From positions 2,170,001 to 2,234,000 of the forward strand of contig NZ_CP040174.1 in NCBI RefSeq assembly GCF_007858535.1: a stretch of 64,000 nucleotides of DNA, given 5' to 3'. The position numbers were made by a program, and so were the translations under genes. The notes under the pieces are model-generated. The model made no database searches. It saw nothing but the letters and a program-made list of their open reading frames with translations, and was not told where the DNA came from. Below, piece by piece: positions 33,683-41,868 of the stretch (its first letter is position 1; every line of letters begins with the position of its first letter). This DNA comes from Arthrobacter sp. UKPF54-2 (GTDB lineage Bacteria > Actinomycetota > Actinomycetes > Actinomycetales > Micrococcaceae).

Positions 33683-33688
33683 TAGCCT
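33683..33688 (+). promoter_or_regulatory. Putative -10 box, leaderless LOG-family gene
   Basis: TAGCCT followed by six bases and the ATG at 33695. This favours 33695 over the in-frame ATG at 33689. Confidence 0.5.
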
Positions 33689-33694
33689 ATGGGC

Positions 33695-34597
33695 ATGAGT
33701 ACCGAGCCGCAGCCCACCCCAGACCAGACGCCAGGGAACGCCGGTTCCGGCCGCCGGGAGGTCCCGCCGGCCAACGGCATCCGGCACAAGGGGCCCCTGG
33801 AGCTGCGCCGCAAGGCGGCGAAGGTCACAATGTCGGACCAGACGCTGCTGGACACGAAAGGCCCGGGCCAGTTCGTCCACACCGACCCGTGGCGGGTGCT
33901 GAGGATCCAGAGCGAATTCGTGGAAGGTTTCGGCGCCCTCGCCGACCTGGGGCTGGCGGTCAGCGTCTTCGGTTCCGCCCGGACCGTGCCAGGCAGCCTG
34001 AACTACGAACTGGCCGTCGACGTCGGCCGGAAGCTGGCCGACGCCGGCCTGGCCGTTATCACCGGCGGCGGTCCCGGGTCCATGGAAGCGGCCAACAAGG
34101 GCGCCGTCCAGGGCAATGGGGTCTCCGTGGGGCTCGGGATCGAGCTGCCTTTCGAGCAGGGCATGAACCAGTGGGTGGACCTGGGTATCAACTTCCGCTA
34201 CTTTTTCGCCCGCAAGACCATGTTCGTGAAGTACGCGCAGGGGTTCATTGTGCTGCCCGGGGGCCTCGGCACCCTGGACGAGCTCTTCGAGGCCATGGTC
34301 CTCGTGCAGACCCGGAAGGTGACGTCCTTCCCGATCGTGCTGATCGGCACCGCCTTCTGGAGCCCGATGCTGGAGTGGCTGCAGACCACCCTGGTGGCCG
34401 AGGGCATGATGGCGGAGGAGGACCTCGACCTCGTGCAGGTGGTCGACGACCCGGCGCTCGCGGTGGAACTCATCGTCGAGGGCGCCGCCCGGCACCGCAA
34501 CCCGAACGGGAACAACCCCGGCACGGGGACCAACGGAATGGGGAACGGCGGAATGGCAAACGGCGGCGCGGGGAACGGCAACAGCCCGGGGGCCTGA
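33695..34597 (+). CDS. LOG family protein, TIGR00730 type (cytokinin riboside phosphoribohydrolase-like)
   Basis: A 300-residue Rossmann-fold protein of the family often misnamed lysine decarboxylase. GGGPGSMEAANKGA and the signature PGGLGTLDELFE are present; proven members hydrolyse nucleoside 5'-monophosphates to base and ribose phosphate. About 60 N-terminal residues precede the core, and the C terminus is a low-complexity Gly/Asn tail (NGNNPGTGTNGMGNGGMANG). Its position between dap genes and a DivIVA-like gene matches Rv1205 in Mycobacterium. The physiological substrate here is unknown. Confidence 0.87.
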   Translation: MSTEPQPTPDQTPGNAGSGRREVPPANGIRHKGPLELRRKAAKVTMSDQTLLDTKGPGQFVHTDPWRVLRIQSEFVEGFGALADLGLAVSVFGSARTVPGSLNYELAVDVGRKLADAGLAVITGGGPGSMEAANKGAVQGNGVSVGLGIELPFEQGMNQWVDLGINFRYFFARKTMFVKYAQGFIVLPGGLGTLDELFEAMVLVQTRKVTSFPIVLIGTAFWSPMLEWLQTTLVAEGMMAEEDLDLVQVVDDPALAVELIVEGAARHRNPNGNNPGTGTNGMGNGGMANGGAGNGNSPGA

Positions 34598-34633
34598 ACC
34601 GCGGGCCTGAACAGCCTGCGAGGCCGCGTCTGG

Positions 34634-34639
34634 CACGAT
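34634..34639 (+). promoter_or_regulatory. Putative -10 box, leaderless DivIVA-domain gene
   Basis: CACGAT, six bases, then GTG at 34646. The box is weaker than its neighbours because the first T is missing. Confidence 0.3.
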
Positions 34640-34645
34640 GGAGCT

Positions 34646-35044
34646 GTGAGTTTCTTCCTGGTCTTCGTGGCGGTCGTGCTGGCCGCCGTCGCCATCCTCG
34701 TCGGCACCGACCTGGCGCCGCGGGTCTTCCGGCGCCGGGCCAGCGAGCAGCCCTTCGAGGACGGCTTCGACGAACCCGTGGCCTCGCTGCCGGCCGTGCT
34801 GCTGCCCGCCGACGCGGAACCCGCCGACGTCGACCGGATCCGGTTCGCCGTCGGGGTGCGCGGCTACCGGATGGACCAGGTGGACCAGGTCCTCGACGAG
34901 CTGCGGGACCAGATTGCCCGGAAGGACCGCGAAATTGCCGGCCTCCGCAGGGAGCTGGAACGCAGGGCGCCGGAACGCGCGGAACCGGAACGCGCCGGGC
35001 AGGAACGGCAGCCGGACCGTCCGCAGCAGGATCAGGCCCCGTGA
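34646..35044 (+). CDS. DivIVA-domain membrane-anchored protein
   Basis: A 132-residue protein. Residues 1-20 are a membrane segment (MSFFLVFVAVVLAAVAILVG), then a linker, then the DivIVA motif IRFAVGVRGYRMDQVDQVLD followed by a short coiled coil (ELRDQIARKDREIAGLRREL) and a charged, disordered tail. DivIVA-type domains bind curved membrane or oligomerise at poles and septa. It corresponds by position to Rv1209 in Mycobacterium. The stop overlaps the next gene's GTG. Confidence 0.82.
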   Translation: MSFFLVFVAVVLAAVAILVGTDLAPRVFRRRASEQPFEDGFDEPVASLPAVLLPADAEPADVDRIRFAVGVRGYRMDQVDQVLDELRDQIARKDREIAGLRRELERRAPERAEPERAGQERQPDRPQQDQAP

Positions 35045-36345
35045 ACGCAACCGCGCAGGCCGGGCTGAACACCGCCGTGTGGAGCAGGATCGCGGCCGCC
35101 GGCGCGCGCACCGCTGGCTGGCCCTGGTGGCTGCAGATCGGCGCGCTCTACCTCGCCGCCCGCCTGGTCAGCGCCTGCATCTTTATGGCGGCCGCCCTGC
35201 AGCAAGGCGTGAACCCGTGGTTCCCGCCGAAGCCGGACTACTGGAACTTCATCAACATCTGGGACGCGCGCTGGTACGGGGAAGCGCTGCGCAACGGCTA
35301 TCCGGCCGTGCTGCCCACCGATGCGGCCGGCAACGTGCAGGAAAACGCCTGGGCGTTCTACCCGCTGTTCCCGCTGCTCGGCAGGACACTCGCCGGGGTG
35401 ACCGGGATGGCCCCGGCCGCCGCGCTGGGCCTGATCGCCATGCTCGCCGGGCTGGCGGCGGCCCTGGTCATCTACCGGCTGTTCCGGCTCAGGGCCACGC
35501 ACCGCACGGCGCTGTGGGGCTCGGTGTTCGTGGCCACCTTCCCCGTGGCGCCGGTCCTGCAGGTGCCGTACGCCGAGTCACTGAACCTCCTGCTGCTGGC
35601 CGCGGCGCTGCTGCTGGTGGTGCGCCGGCGCTACCTGTGGGCCATGCCGGTGGCGGTGCTGATGTGCCTCTCGCGTCCCACGGGCGTGCCCTTCGCCGCC
35701 ATGGCCGGCCTGCTGTTCCTGTACCGGGTGTACCCGCACCTTGAGGCACGTCTTCCCCGCCTGCCGCGGACCGCAGGGGAAGTCGGAAGTGGCGTTGGCG
35801 CCGGAGCAGTCCAGGGCACCCGCAGGCACAGCGCCGGCGAGCTGTGGTCGCTGGCCGGGCTCACCGCGGTCAGCGGCCTGGGCGCGCTGCTGTGGCCCGC
35901 CATCGCCTGGGCCGCCACCGGGGACCCGCAGGCCTACACCAAAACCGAGACCGTGTGGCGGGGCCACGACCTGGTGCCGTTCAAGCCCTGGTTCGACACC
36001 GGCGTCCAGCTCTTCGGCCCCGTCCTGGGACTGCTGGCACCGTTCGTATTTGTGGCCGCCTTCGCGCTGCTGATGATGTCCCGTCCCGTGGCGGCGCTGG
36101 GAGCGGAACTGCGGCTGTGGTGCGTTTGCTACATGGGCTACCTGCTGGTCTTCCTGCACCCGCAGACCAGCACCTTCCGGATGCTGCTCCCGCTGTTCCC
36201 GCTGGCCCTGGCCGCCGCCGGGGTGTCCCGCTCCCGCGCCTACCGCGGGACCGTGGTCATCATGTTCCTGCTGCTGCAAATGGTGTGGATCGTATGGCTG
36301 TGGGCGTGGGCCCAGCTGCCGGGCGGCGGCGACTATCCGCCGTGA
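35041..36345 (+). CDS. Integral membrane mannosyltransferase-like protein (PIG-V/GT-C type)
   Basis: A 434-residue polytopic protein with about ten hydrophobic segments. WDARWYGEALRNGYP (about 76-90) contains the DxxWY-type acidic motif in the first extracytoplasmic loop expected of GT-C enzymes, and AFYPLFPLLGR and VPYAESL are PIG-V-like. Such enzymes transfer mannose from polyprenyl-phosphate-mannose on the outer face of the membrane. The GTG start overlaps the DivIVA-domain gene by four bases, so the pair is coupled. The acceptor (lipoglycan, protein or wall polymer) is unknown. Confidence 0.75.
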   Translation: MNATAQAGLNTAVWSRIAAAGARTAGWPWWLQIGALYLAARLVSACIFMAAALQQGVNPWFPPKPDYWNFINIWDARWYGEALRNGYPAVLPTDAAGNVQENAWAFYPLFPLLGRTLAGVTGMAPAAALGLIAMLAGLAAALVIYRLFRLRATHRTALWGSVFVATFPVAPVLQVPYAESLNLLLLAAALLLVVRRRYLWAMPVAVLMCLSRPTGVPFAAMAGLLFLYRVYPHLEARLPRLPRTAGEVGSGVGAGAVQGTRRHSAGELWSLAGLTAVSGLGALLWPAIAWAATGDPQAYTKTETVWRGHDLVPFKPWFDTGVQLFGPVLGLLAPFVFVAAFALLMMSRPVAALGAELRLWCVCYMGYLLVFLHPQTSTFRMLLPLFPLALAAAGVSRSRAYRGTVVIMFLLLQMVWIVWLWAWAQLPGGGDYPP

Positions 36346-36430
36346 CGCCGGACACCTTTATGGACCGGAGCGGCGGCTTTACCCGGCGGCCGGGAATGTC
36401 CATCGATTAGCTACAAGCGCGTAATTACGG

Positions 36431-36436
36431 GATAAT
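36431..36436 (+). promoter_or_regulatory. Putative -10 box for the DUF3117 gene
   Basis: GATAAT within the 223-bp gap before the DUF3117 gene; it would give a leader of about 130 nt. No clear -35 box. Confidence 0.3.
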
Positions 36437-36568
36437 GGCCCTAAGCAAGGAAAACTGAGTGTTGAGCTACGGCGGCCGCCACCACGGCCGCCAGGCGGCT
36501 TGTTTGACCAAGCGGACGCAGCCCGGCCGGGCTGGCAAGTCACGGGACTACTAAGGGGGATATTCCTC

Positions 36569-36736
36569 ATGGCGGCTATGAAACCACGCACCGGCGACGG
36601 CCCTATGGAAGTGACCAAAGAGGGCCGCAGCCTGATCATGCGTGTTCCGCTCGAAGGCGGGGGGCGGCTTGTGGTCGAACTCAACGCTGCCGAAGCGACC
36701 AACCTCAAGGAATGCCTGGTCGGCGTTACCGAATAG
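36569..36736 (+). CDS. DUF3117 protein
   Basis: A 55-residue protein, MAAMKPRTGDGPMEVTKEGR followed by LIMRVPLEGGGRLVVELNAAEA, essentially the entire DUF3117 family sequence (Rv1211 type), conserved across actinobacteria and without known function. The start has GGGGGA eight bases upstream. A perfect terminator follows, so it is transcribed alone. Compact beta-strand pattern; no membrane segment. Confidence 0.92.
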   Translation: MAAMKPRTGDGPMEVTKEGRSLIMRVPLEGGGRLVVELNAAEATNLKECLVGVTE

Positions 36737-36754
36737 CTTCGACGTTGCAGGACG

Positions 36755-36788
36755 AAGGGGCCCGCTGCCGGTTGGCAGCGGGCCCCTT
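36755..36788. terminator. Bidirectional terminator after the DUF3117 gene
   Basis: Perfect 15-bp stem, AAGGGGCCCGCTGCC (36755-36769), loop GGTT, GGCAGCGGGCCCCTT (36774-36788). Shared by two convergent genes. Confidence 0.88.
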
Positions 36789-36815
36789 CTGCGTTTGCAC
36801 CGCAGGGGTGGAGGG

Positions 36816-37448
36816 CTACTTCTTGACCGCGACCAGCAGGCCGTCGCCGGTGGGCAGCATGGCCGAGGCGAGCCGGTCGTCGTCGCGGATGGACTTACCA
36901 ATCTGGCGCAGCACCACGGTGGTAGCCTCCCGGGAGGCGGGGTTGGAGACCCGGTCCTTGTCCAGCGCGTCGTTGACGATCAGCAGGCCGCCGGACTTGA
37001 GCAGCCGGATGGCCTGCTCCACGTAGCCGGGGTAGTTGGGTTTGTCCGCGTCAATGAACACCAGGTCATAGGCGCCGTCGGTCAGGCGCGGCAGCACGTC
37101 CCCGGCCCGGCCGGAGATGGTGCGGGTCCGGTTCGCCGGGCTGCCGGCCTCCTGGAAGGACTCCCGCGCGGCACGAAGGTGTTCGACGTCGACGTCGATG
37201 GTGGTCAGGACGGCCTGCGGGCCAAGGCCGCGCAGGATGCACACGCCGGAGACACCCGCGCCGGTGCCGATTTCCACTGCGGTCTGCGCCTTGGAAGCGG
37301 CCGCGAGCACCGTCAGGACGGCCCCCACCCCGGGTCCGATCGGCGTGACGCCGAGTTCGAAAGACCGTTCGCGCGCGTGCAACAGAACCTCGTCCTCGGC
37401 AGGCAGATCTTCTGCGTAGGACCAGCTCGTGGACTTATCGGCGCTCAT
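36816..37448 (-). CDS. SAM-dependent O-methyltransferase
   Basis: A 210-residue class I methyltransferase of the catechol O-methyltransferase-like family. The SAM-binding motif is AVEIGTGAGVSG (about 57-68); the metal-binding FIDADKPNYPGY (about 130-141) and the late ALDKDRV loop are present. It has a GGAAAG ribosome binding site. It is divergent from sigE, as Rv1220c is from Rv1221 in Mycobacterium. The natural substrate of this orthologous group is not established. Confidence 0.88.
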   Translation of the reverse strand: MSADKSTSWSYAEDLPAEDEVLLHARERSFELGVTPIGPGVGAVLTVLAAASKAQTAVEIGTGAGVSGVCILRGLGPQAVLTTIDVDVEHLRAARESFQEAGSPANRTRTISGRAGDVLPRLTDGAYDLVFIDADKPNYPGYVEQAIRLLKSGGLLIVNDALDKDRVSNPASREATTVVLRQIGKSIRDDDRLASAMLPTGDGLLVAVKK

Positions 37449-37688
37449 GGGTATCGCTTTCCGGGCAGGAGGGGAGTGTTTTATACAGCGTACTGTGTCC
37501 GTCCCCGCGTCCTTGTCAGGCGTTCCGCCGTTGGCGGAAGAAACCTCCGGGTCAGGAAATTCCCAGTTTATTTTGAAATGATGGGTGTCCGCTCATCCGC
37601 GTGGTGACCGGCGCCGAATCAACGATGTAGGGCCTTGCAACCGCAAGTTCCATCGAGGCGTAAGCACCATCCGCGAGGGGAGTGGACA

Positions 37689-38324
37689 ATGTCGGTTCTG
37701 GCAGGTGTCCCTGTAACTGATGAGTCCCAGCCCACGGCCGAGGCCGAATGGGTCATGCCGACGTGGGAAGAGGTGGTGACCAACCACTCCGCGAAGGTCT
37801 ACCGGCTGGCCTACCGGCTCACCGGCAACAAGTACGACGCCGAGGACCTCACCCAGGAGGTCTTTGTCCGCGTCTTCCGCTCGCTGGAGAACTTCAAGCC
37901 CGGCACTCTTGACGGCTGGCTGCACCGGATCACCACCAACCTGTTCCTGGACCAGGCGCGGCGCAAGAGCCGGATCCGGTTCGATGCGCTGGCCGAGGAC
38001 GCCGAGACGCGCATTCCCGGCCGCGAGCCCGGCCCGGAACAGAGCTTTGAGTTCAACAACCTCGACCTGGACGTGCAGGCCGCCCTTGAGGAACTGCCGC
38101 CGGACTTCCGCGCCGCCGTGGTGCTGTGCGACCTCGAAGGCCTGTCCTATGACGAAGTCGCCGTGGCGCTGGACGTCAAACTCGGCACCGTCCGGTCCCG
38201 GATCCACCGCGGACGTACTATGCTCCGCGAGAAGCTTGCCCACCGCGACCCGAGGCCGCAGCCGGTCGCCAAGCAGGCCCTGAAGCCGCGGCTGAAGATG
38301 CCCCGCATCGCCGGCCTCCTCTGA
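37689..38324 (+). CDS. sigE: Extracytoplasmic-function RNA polymerase sigma factor SigE
   Basis: A 211-residue group 4 sigma factor. Region 2 is at about 30-100 ([20 protein letters not shown], then [27 protein letters not shown]), region 4 at about 140-190 ([23 protein letters not shown] with [13 protein letters not shown]). The ATG at 37689 follows GGGGAG; a TTG 54 bases upstream is an unlikely start. Gene order with an adjacent zinc anti-sigma factor and tatB identifies it as the SigE envelope-stress sigma of actinobacteria. Confidence 0.92.
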   Translation: MSVLAGVPVTDESQPTAEAEWVMPTWEEVVTNHSAKVYRLAYRLTGNKYDAEDLTQEVFVRVFRSLENFKPGTLDGWLHRITTNLFLDQARRKSRIRFDALAEDAETRIPGREPGPEQSFEFNNLDLDVQAALEELPPDFRAAVVLCDLEGLSYDEVAVALDVKLGTVRSRIHRGRTMLREKLAHRDPRPQPVAKQALKPRLKMPRIAGLL

Positions 38325-38332
38325 ACCGGGCA

Positions 38333-39487
38333 ATGGGTCTGCTGAAACACTTCCTCGGTGGCCTTGTGTGCAGGTACCTAGGCCGCACGCCGCGACGTCC
38401 CCGCCTCGGCGCGACGCCGTTCACCCGCGCCGCCCAGGAGCGGCGCCGAAAGCACCTTGCCCGCTGCGCCGCGTGCCGGGGCCGGCAGCAACGCGAACGC
38501 CAGTACCTCGAACGGCTGCGCGGCGCTGCCGTGCCCGCCGCCAGCGGGGACCTCACCGCCCGGCTGCTCGCCCGCACCGGGGAGTTGGCCGCCGGCCCCG
38601 AGGACCCTGGTCCGGCCGGGCCAGCGCCCGCTGAATCCGCCCAAGGGGACCCCAGTGCTGCCCCGGCGGCCGGGCCGCGGGTGGTCCCGCAGGGGCCCCA
38701 GGCTCGCCACCCGCGGCCCTGGCGGCTCGCGGTGCAGATCGCCGGCGGCGTTGCTGCCACCACGGCCCTGATGGGCGGGGCCTCCTACGTTGTGGGCAGC
38801 GACACCCCGCCGGCTACAGAGGGCGCCTTCGCCGCGGCTTTGCCCGCGCGCCTGCCCGGCCCGGCACTGGCCTCCGAGACGGTCTCCGGGGCCGCGTGGA
38901 AGCTCAGCGGAGGCCCCGACGTCGCGCCTGCCGGTGCGCTGAGCTCCGAACAGCTTTCCGCGCTGCGCGCCCGGGGCTGGGCCTGCCCCGAGCTCCGCGA
39001 GCTGGGCTACCACCTGCTCTGGGCCCGCGGCGGCGTCGCCGACGGCTCGGAGGTGCTGGAGCTGCGTCTCACCGACGGCCGGCACTTCGCGACCGTCCTG
39101 GAACAGCACGTCGGCCAGCCGGGCCCAGAGGCGTCCGCCACAGAGCAGGCGGCCGCTGCGGTGCCGGTCAACGTGCTTACCGGCCATCCGGCCACCGAGG
39201 ACGGTTTTGTGCCGGCCCGCACGGACGGATCGGTTGTTCCCCAAGGCCCGGCAGCGGCCGCCGGCACGCTGTGGGTCAACCGCCAGGCGCCGTTCCGGGC
39301 CATCTACCGGACGCCGGCGGCGACCTTCACCTACGTCTCCGAACTGCCCGAGGAGCAGGCAGACGACGGCGTCGGCGCCCTCGTGCGGTCCCGCCCGGGC
39401 CACACCGCCCCGGCGCCGGGCGGGGACGGGGTCGCGGCCCGGCTGGAGCGCGGCCTGGAGCGGATTATGGAGCTGCTCGCGCGCTAA
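38333..39487 (+). CDS. Zinc-finger anti-sigma factor with large extracytoplasmic domain
   Basis: A 384-residue protein eight bases after sigE. The ZAS motif H-x3-C-x2-C is at His41, Cys45 and Cys48 (HLARCAACRGRQQ), a membrane segment is at about 131-154 and a domain of about 230 residues follows outside. It should hold SigE inactive and release it when the envelope is stressed. It is far longer than mycobacterial RseA (about 150 residues). The extracytoplasmic part has no recognised fold; it includes WACPELRELGYHLLWARGG and resembles sensor-like beta domains only loosely. Confidence 0.82.
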   Translation: MGLLKHFLGGLVCRYLGRTPRRPRLGATPFTRAAQERRRKHLARCAACRGRQQRERQYLERLRGAAVPAASGDLTARLLARTGELAAGPEDPGPAGPAPAESAQGDPSAAPAAGPRVVPQGPQARHPRPWRLAVQIAGGVAATTALMGGASYVVGSDTPPATEGAFAAALPARLPGPALASETVSGAAWKLSGGPDVAPAGALSSEQLSALRARGWACPELRELGYHLLWARGGVADGSEVLELRLTDGRHFATVLEQHVGQPGPEASATEQAAAAVPVNVLTGHPATEDGFVPARTDGSVVPQGPAAAAGTLWVNRQAPFRAIYRTPAATFTYVSELPEEQADDGVGALVRSRPGHTAPAPGGDGVAARLERGLERIMELLAR

Positions 39488-39552
39488 GTTCCCGCTGCCC
39501 GGCCGGGGGACGGCGGGCATGAGCGGAATCGTCGCGGGCACGGGTGAGAGGG

Positions 39553-39558
39553 TAATCT
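39553..39558 (+). promoter_or_regulatory. Putative -10 box, leaderless tatB promoter
   Basis: TAATCT, seven bases, then the tatB GTG at 39566. It may give tatB transcription independent of sigE. Confidence 0.45.
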
Positions 39559-39565
39559 TCCTAGA

Positions 39566-39943
39566 GTGCTTGGAATCAACGGACCGGAGTTCATTCTTCT
39601 GCTGATCATCGGCCTTTTGGTGATCGGTCCCAGCAGATTGCCCGAATACACCCAGAAGCTCGCCAACATAGTGAAGGAAGTCCGCCGGATGGCCTCCGGT
39701 GCCCGCGAGCAGATCAAGGAAGAAGTCGGCATCGACATCGACGATGTGGACTGGAAGAAGTACGATCCACGGCAGTATGACCCGCGGCGGATCATCAAGG
39801 AAGCCCTCCTCGAGGACGACACCAAGCCGGTCAGCGCCGGCGCGCCGGCCGCCGTCGCGACCGCCGAAGAGCGGCCCCCCGCCCGCGTCATCGAGCGGCT
39901 GCCCGAGGGCGAAGCCGCTCCCTTCGACTCCGAGGCCACCTAA
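39566..39943 (+). CDS. tatB: Sec-independent protein translocase subunit TatB
   Basis: A 125-residue protein with the TatA/B fold: membrane helix MLGINGPEFILLLIIGLLVI, hinge GPSRLPEY, amphipathic helix TQKLANIVKEVRRMASGA and an acidic, Pro-rich tail. The Glu at residue 8 and Pro in GPSRLP are characteristic of TatB. It recognises twin-arginine substrates together with TatC. It is 78 bp after the anti-sigma gene; the htrA protease gene that sits between the two in Mycobacterium is absent. Confidence 0.9.
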   Translation: MLGINGPEFILLLIIGLLVIGPSRLPEYTQKLANIVKEVRRMASGAREQIKEEVGIDIDDVDWKKYDPRQYDPRRIIKEALLEDDTKPVSAGAPAAVATAEERPPARVIERLPEGEAAPFDSEAT

Positions 39944-39992
39944 GCGGACGCCCCGGCGGCGCCCGCCCCCCGGTGCGCCAGGCGGGTGCGGC

Positions 39993-41144
39993 TCAGCGGG
40001 GCGTCAGGCCCAGCGACAGGCCGTTCAGGCCGCGCGGGCTGGACGCCAGCAGGCCGGCGATGCCGGTCAGAGCCGCCGCCGCCGGAGTCTCCGGCCGGCC
40101 CAGCACCAGCGGAACCCCTGAGTCCCCGCCCTCGCGCAACAGGATGTCGAGCGGGATCTGGCCCAGCAGCGGCACGTCCGCGCCCACCGTGGCGGAAAGC
40201 CGCTCGGCGAGCACGGCACCGCCGCCGCTGCCGAAGAGTTCCATCCTGGCGCCGTCGGGCAGTTCCAGGTAGGACATGTTCTCCACCACACCGGCCACGG
40301 ACTGGCCGGTCTGCACCGCGATCGCCCCGGCCCGTTCGGCGACGTCGGCGGCCGCGGCCTGCGGGGTGGTGACCACCAGGATCTGTGCTCCCGGCAGCAG
40401 TTGCGCCACCGAAATGGCGATGTCCCCGGTCCCAGGCGGCAGGTCCAGGAACAGCGCATCGAGGTCGCCGAAGTAGACATCCGTGAGGAACTGCTCAAGC
40501 GCGCGGTGCAGCATCGGCCCGCGCCAGGCCACCGGCTGGTTGCCAGTGACGAACATACCGATCGAGATGACCTTGACCCCGTAGGCCACCGGCGGCAGGA
40601 TCATGTCGTCCACCCGGGTGGGCGCCTGGCTGATGCCCATCAGCGCGGGCACGGAGAAGCCGTACACATCCGCGTCGATGATGCCCACCCGCAGCCCCTG
40701 CGCGGCCAGCGCGCAGGCAAGGTTCACGGTGACGGAGGATTTGCCCACGCCGCCCTTGCCGCTCGCGACGGCGTACACCTTGGTCAGCGAGCCCGGGGCG
40801 TTGAACGGGATGCCGCGTGTGCCGCCCGGGCCGCGCAGCTGCTCCTTGAGGGCGTCGCGCTGCTCCTGGGTCATAACCTTCAGCTCAACCTCGACGGCGC
40901 TGACCCCCGGCACGGCGGAGAGCGCCGCCTCGCAGTCTGCGGTGATGGTGCCGCGCAGCGGGCAGCCGGCGATGGTCAGCAGCACGGTGATCCGCACCCG
41001 GCCGGCGTCGGACACCTCCACCGAATCCACCATGCCAAGCTCGGTGATGGGCCGGCGCAGTTCGGGATCGATCACGGTGGCCAGCGCTGTGTGCACGGCC
41101 TGCGCCAGGCCGGATGCGTCGGCTTGTCCCTGCGGGGTGGTCAT
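39993..41144 (-). CDS. Mrp/NBP35-type P-loop ATPase (iron-sulfur carrier ApbC family)
   Basis: A 383-residue protein. Residues 5-95 are a DUF59/MIP18 domain (TVIDPELRRPITELGMV, CPLRGTI); the deviant Walker A GKGGVGKS is at 129-136 and LFLDLPPGTGD is a later nucleotide motif. In E. coli and others a CxxC in the segment NMSYxxCPxC binds the transient cluster; here it reads NMSYLELPDGARMELFGSGG, so both cysteines are missing. The start MTTPQGQADASG at 41144 is 10 bp after the DUF1003 gene stop. It corresponds to mrp (Rv1229c). Confidence 0.88.
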   Translation of the reverse strand: MTTPQGQADASGLAQAVHTALATVIDPELRRPITELGMVDSVEVSDAGRVRITVLLTIAGCPLRGTITADCEAALSAVPGVSAVEVELKVMTQEQRDALKEQLRGPGGTRGIPFNAPGSLTKVYAVASGKGGVGKSSVTVNLACALAAQGLRVGIIDADVYGFSVPALMGISQAPTRVDDMILPPVAYGVKVISIGMFVTGNQPVAWRGPMLHRALEQFLTDVYFGDLDALFLDLPPGTGDIAISVAQLLPGAQILVVTTPQAAAADVAERAGAIAVQTGQSVAGVVENMSYLELPDGARMELFGSGGGAVLAERLSATVGADVPLLGQIPLDILLREGGDSGVPLVLGRPETPAAAALTGIAGLLASSPRGLNGLSLGLTPR

Positions 41145-41154
41145 GCGGGGTGGC

Positions 41155-41868
41155 TCAGCTTTCGGGGGTGGAACGGGGGGCGGAGGAGCGCGGGCTGTCC
41201 GGCCTGCCCTCGGTCCGGACACGCGGGATCTGCTGGGTGCGCGGGCTGCGCTGCTTGTCGCGGCGTTCCTTGATTTTCTCCTTGACCTTGTCCCGCGGGG
41301 ACTCATGCGCGCCCGCCGAGGGATCGTGGGTCCGCAGTTCCTCCTGCGCTTCGAGCATGTCCTCCAGCAGGCTGCGCAGTTCGGCCCGGACGTAGTCGCG
41401 GGTGGCGACCTCGCGCAGGGCGATGCGGAGCGAGGCGAGTTCCCGGGTCAGGTACTCGGTGTCCGAGAGGTTCCGTTCGGCACGCTGGCGGTCCTGTTCC
41501 AGCGAGACGCGGTCCCGGTCGTCCTGGCGGTTCTGGGCGAGCAGCAGCAGGGGTGCGGCGTAGGAGGCCTGCAGGGAGAGCATCAGGGTCAGCAGCGTGT
41601 AGCCGAGCGCCTGCGAGTCGAACTGCCATTCCTTCGGCGCGAAGGTGTTCCAGCCGAGCCAGAAAACACAGAACACCGTCATGTAGACCAGGAATGTCGG
41701 GGTGCCCATGAACCGGGCGAAGCCCTCCGTGGCGTGGCCGAAGGCGTCCGGGTTGGGGGAGAACTTGGGCAGGATCCGCGCCCGGCCGCTCAGTGGCGTG
41801 TCGAGGCTGCCGGTGGTCCGTGGTGCCGGGCGGACGTTGGAGTTCCGTGGTGCGCTGCTGTCAGCCAA
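41155..41868 (-). CDS. DUF1003 membrane protein
   Basis: A protein of about 237 residues. The DUF1003 core is at about 50-140, with GTPTFLVYMTVFCVFWLGWN and YTLLTLMLSLQASYAAPLLL as two membrane segments and the conserved QNRQDDRDR after them, then a coiled-coil region (about 130-185) and a basic tail. Both candidate starts are TTG: 41868 has GGAGG five bases upstream and is preferred; 41880 would add four residues. Either way it overlaps the end of the upstream MgtE-like gene. Function is unknown. Confidence 0.82.
   Translation of the reverse strand: MADSSAPRNSNVRPAPRTTGSLDTPLSGRARILPKFSPNPDAFGHATEGFARFMGTPTFLVYMTVFCVFWLGWNTFAPKEWQFDSQALGYTLLTLMLSLQASYAAPLLLLAQNRQDDRDRVSLEQDRQRAERNLSDTEYLTRELASLRIALREVATRDYVRAELRSLLEDMLEAQEELRTHDPSAGAHESPRDKVKEKIKERRDKQRSPRTQQIPRVRTEGRPDSPRSSAPRSTPES

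Noticed and set aside
33695..34597. Lysine decarboxylase
   Set aside because: The PGGxGTxxE motif marks the LOG phosphoribohydrolase family; the decarboxylase name is an old mis-annotation.
33889..35040. In-frame upstream extension of the mannosyltransferase-like gene
   Set aside because: The extension is Arg/Pro-rich noise overlapping the LOG and DivIVA genes; the GTG at 35041 gives the natural N terminus and a coupled overlap.
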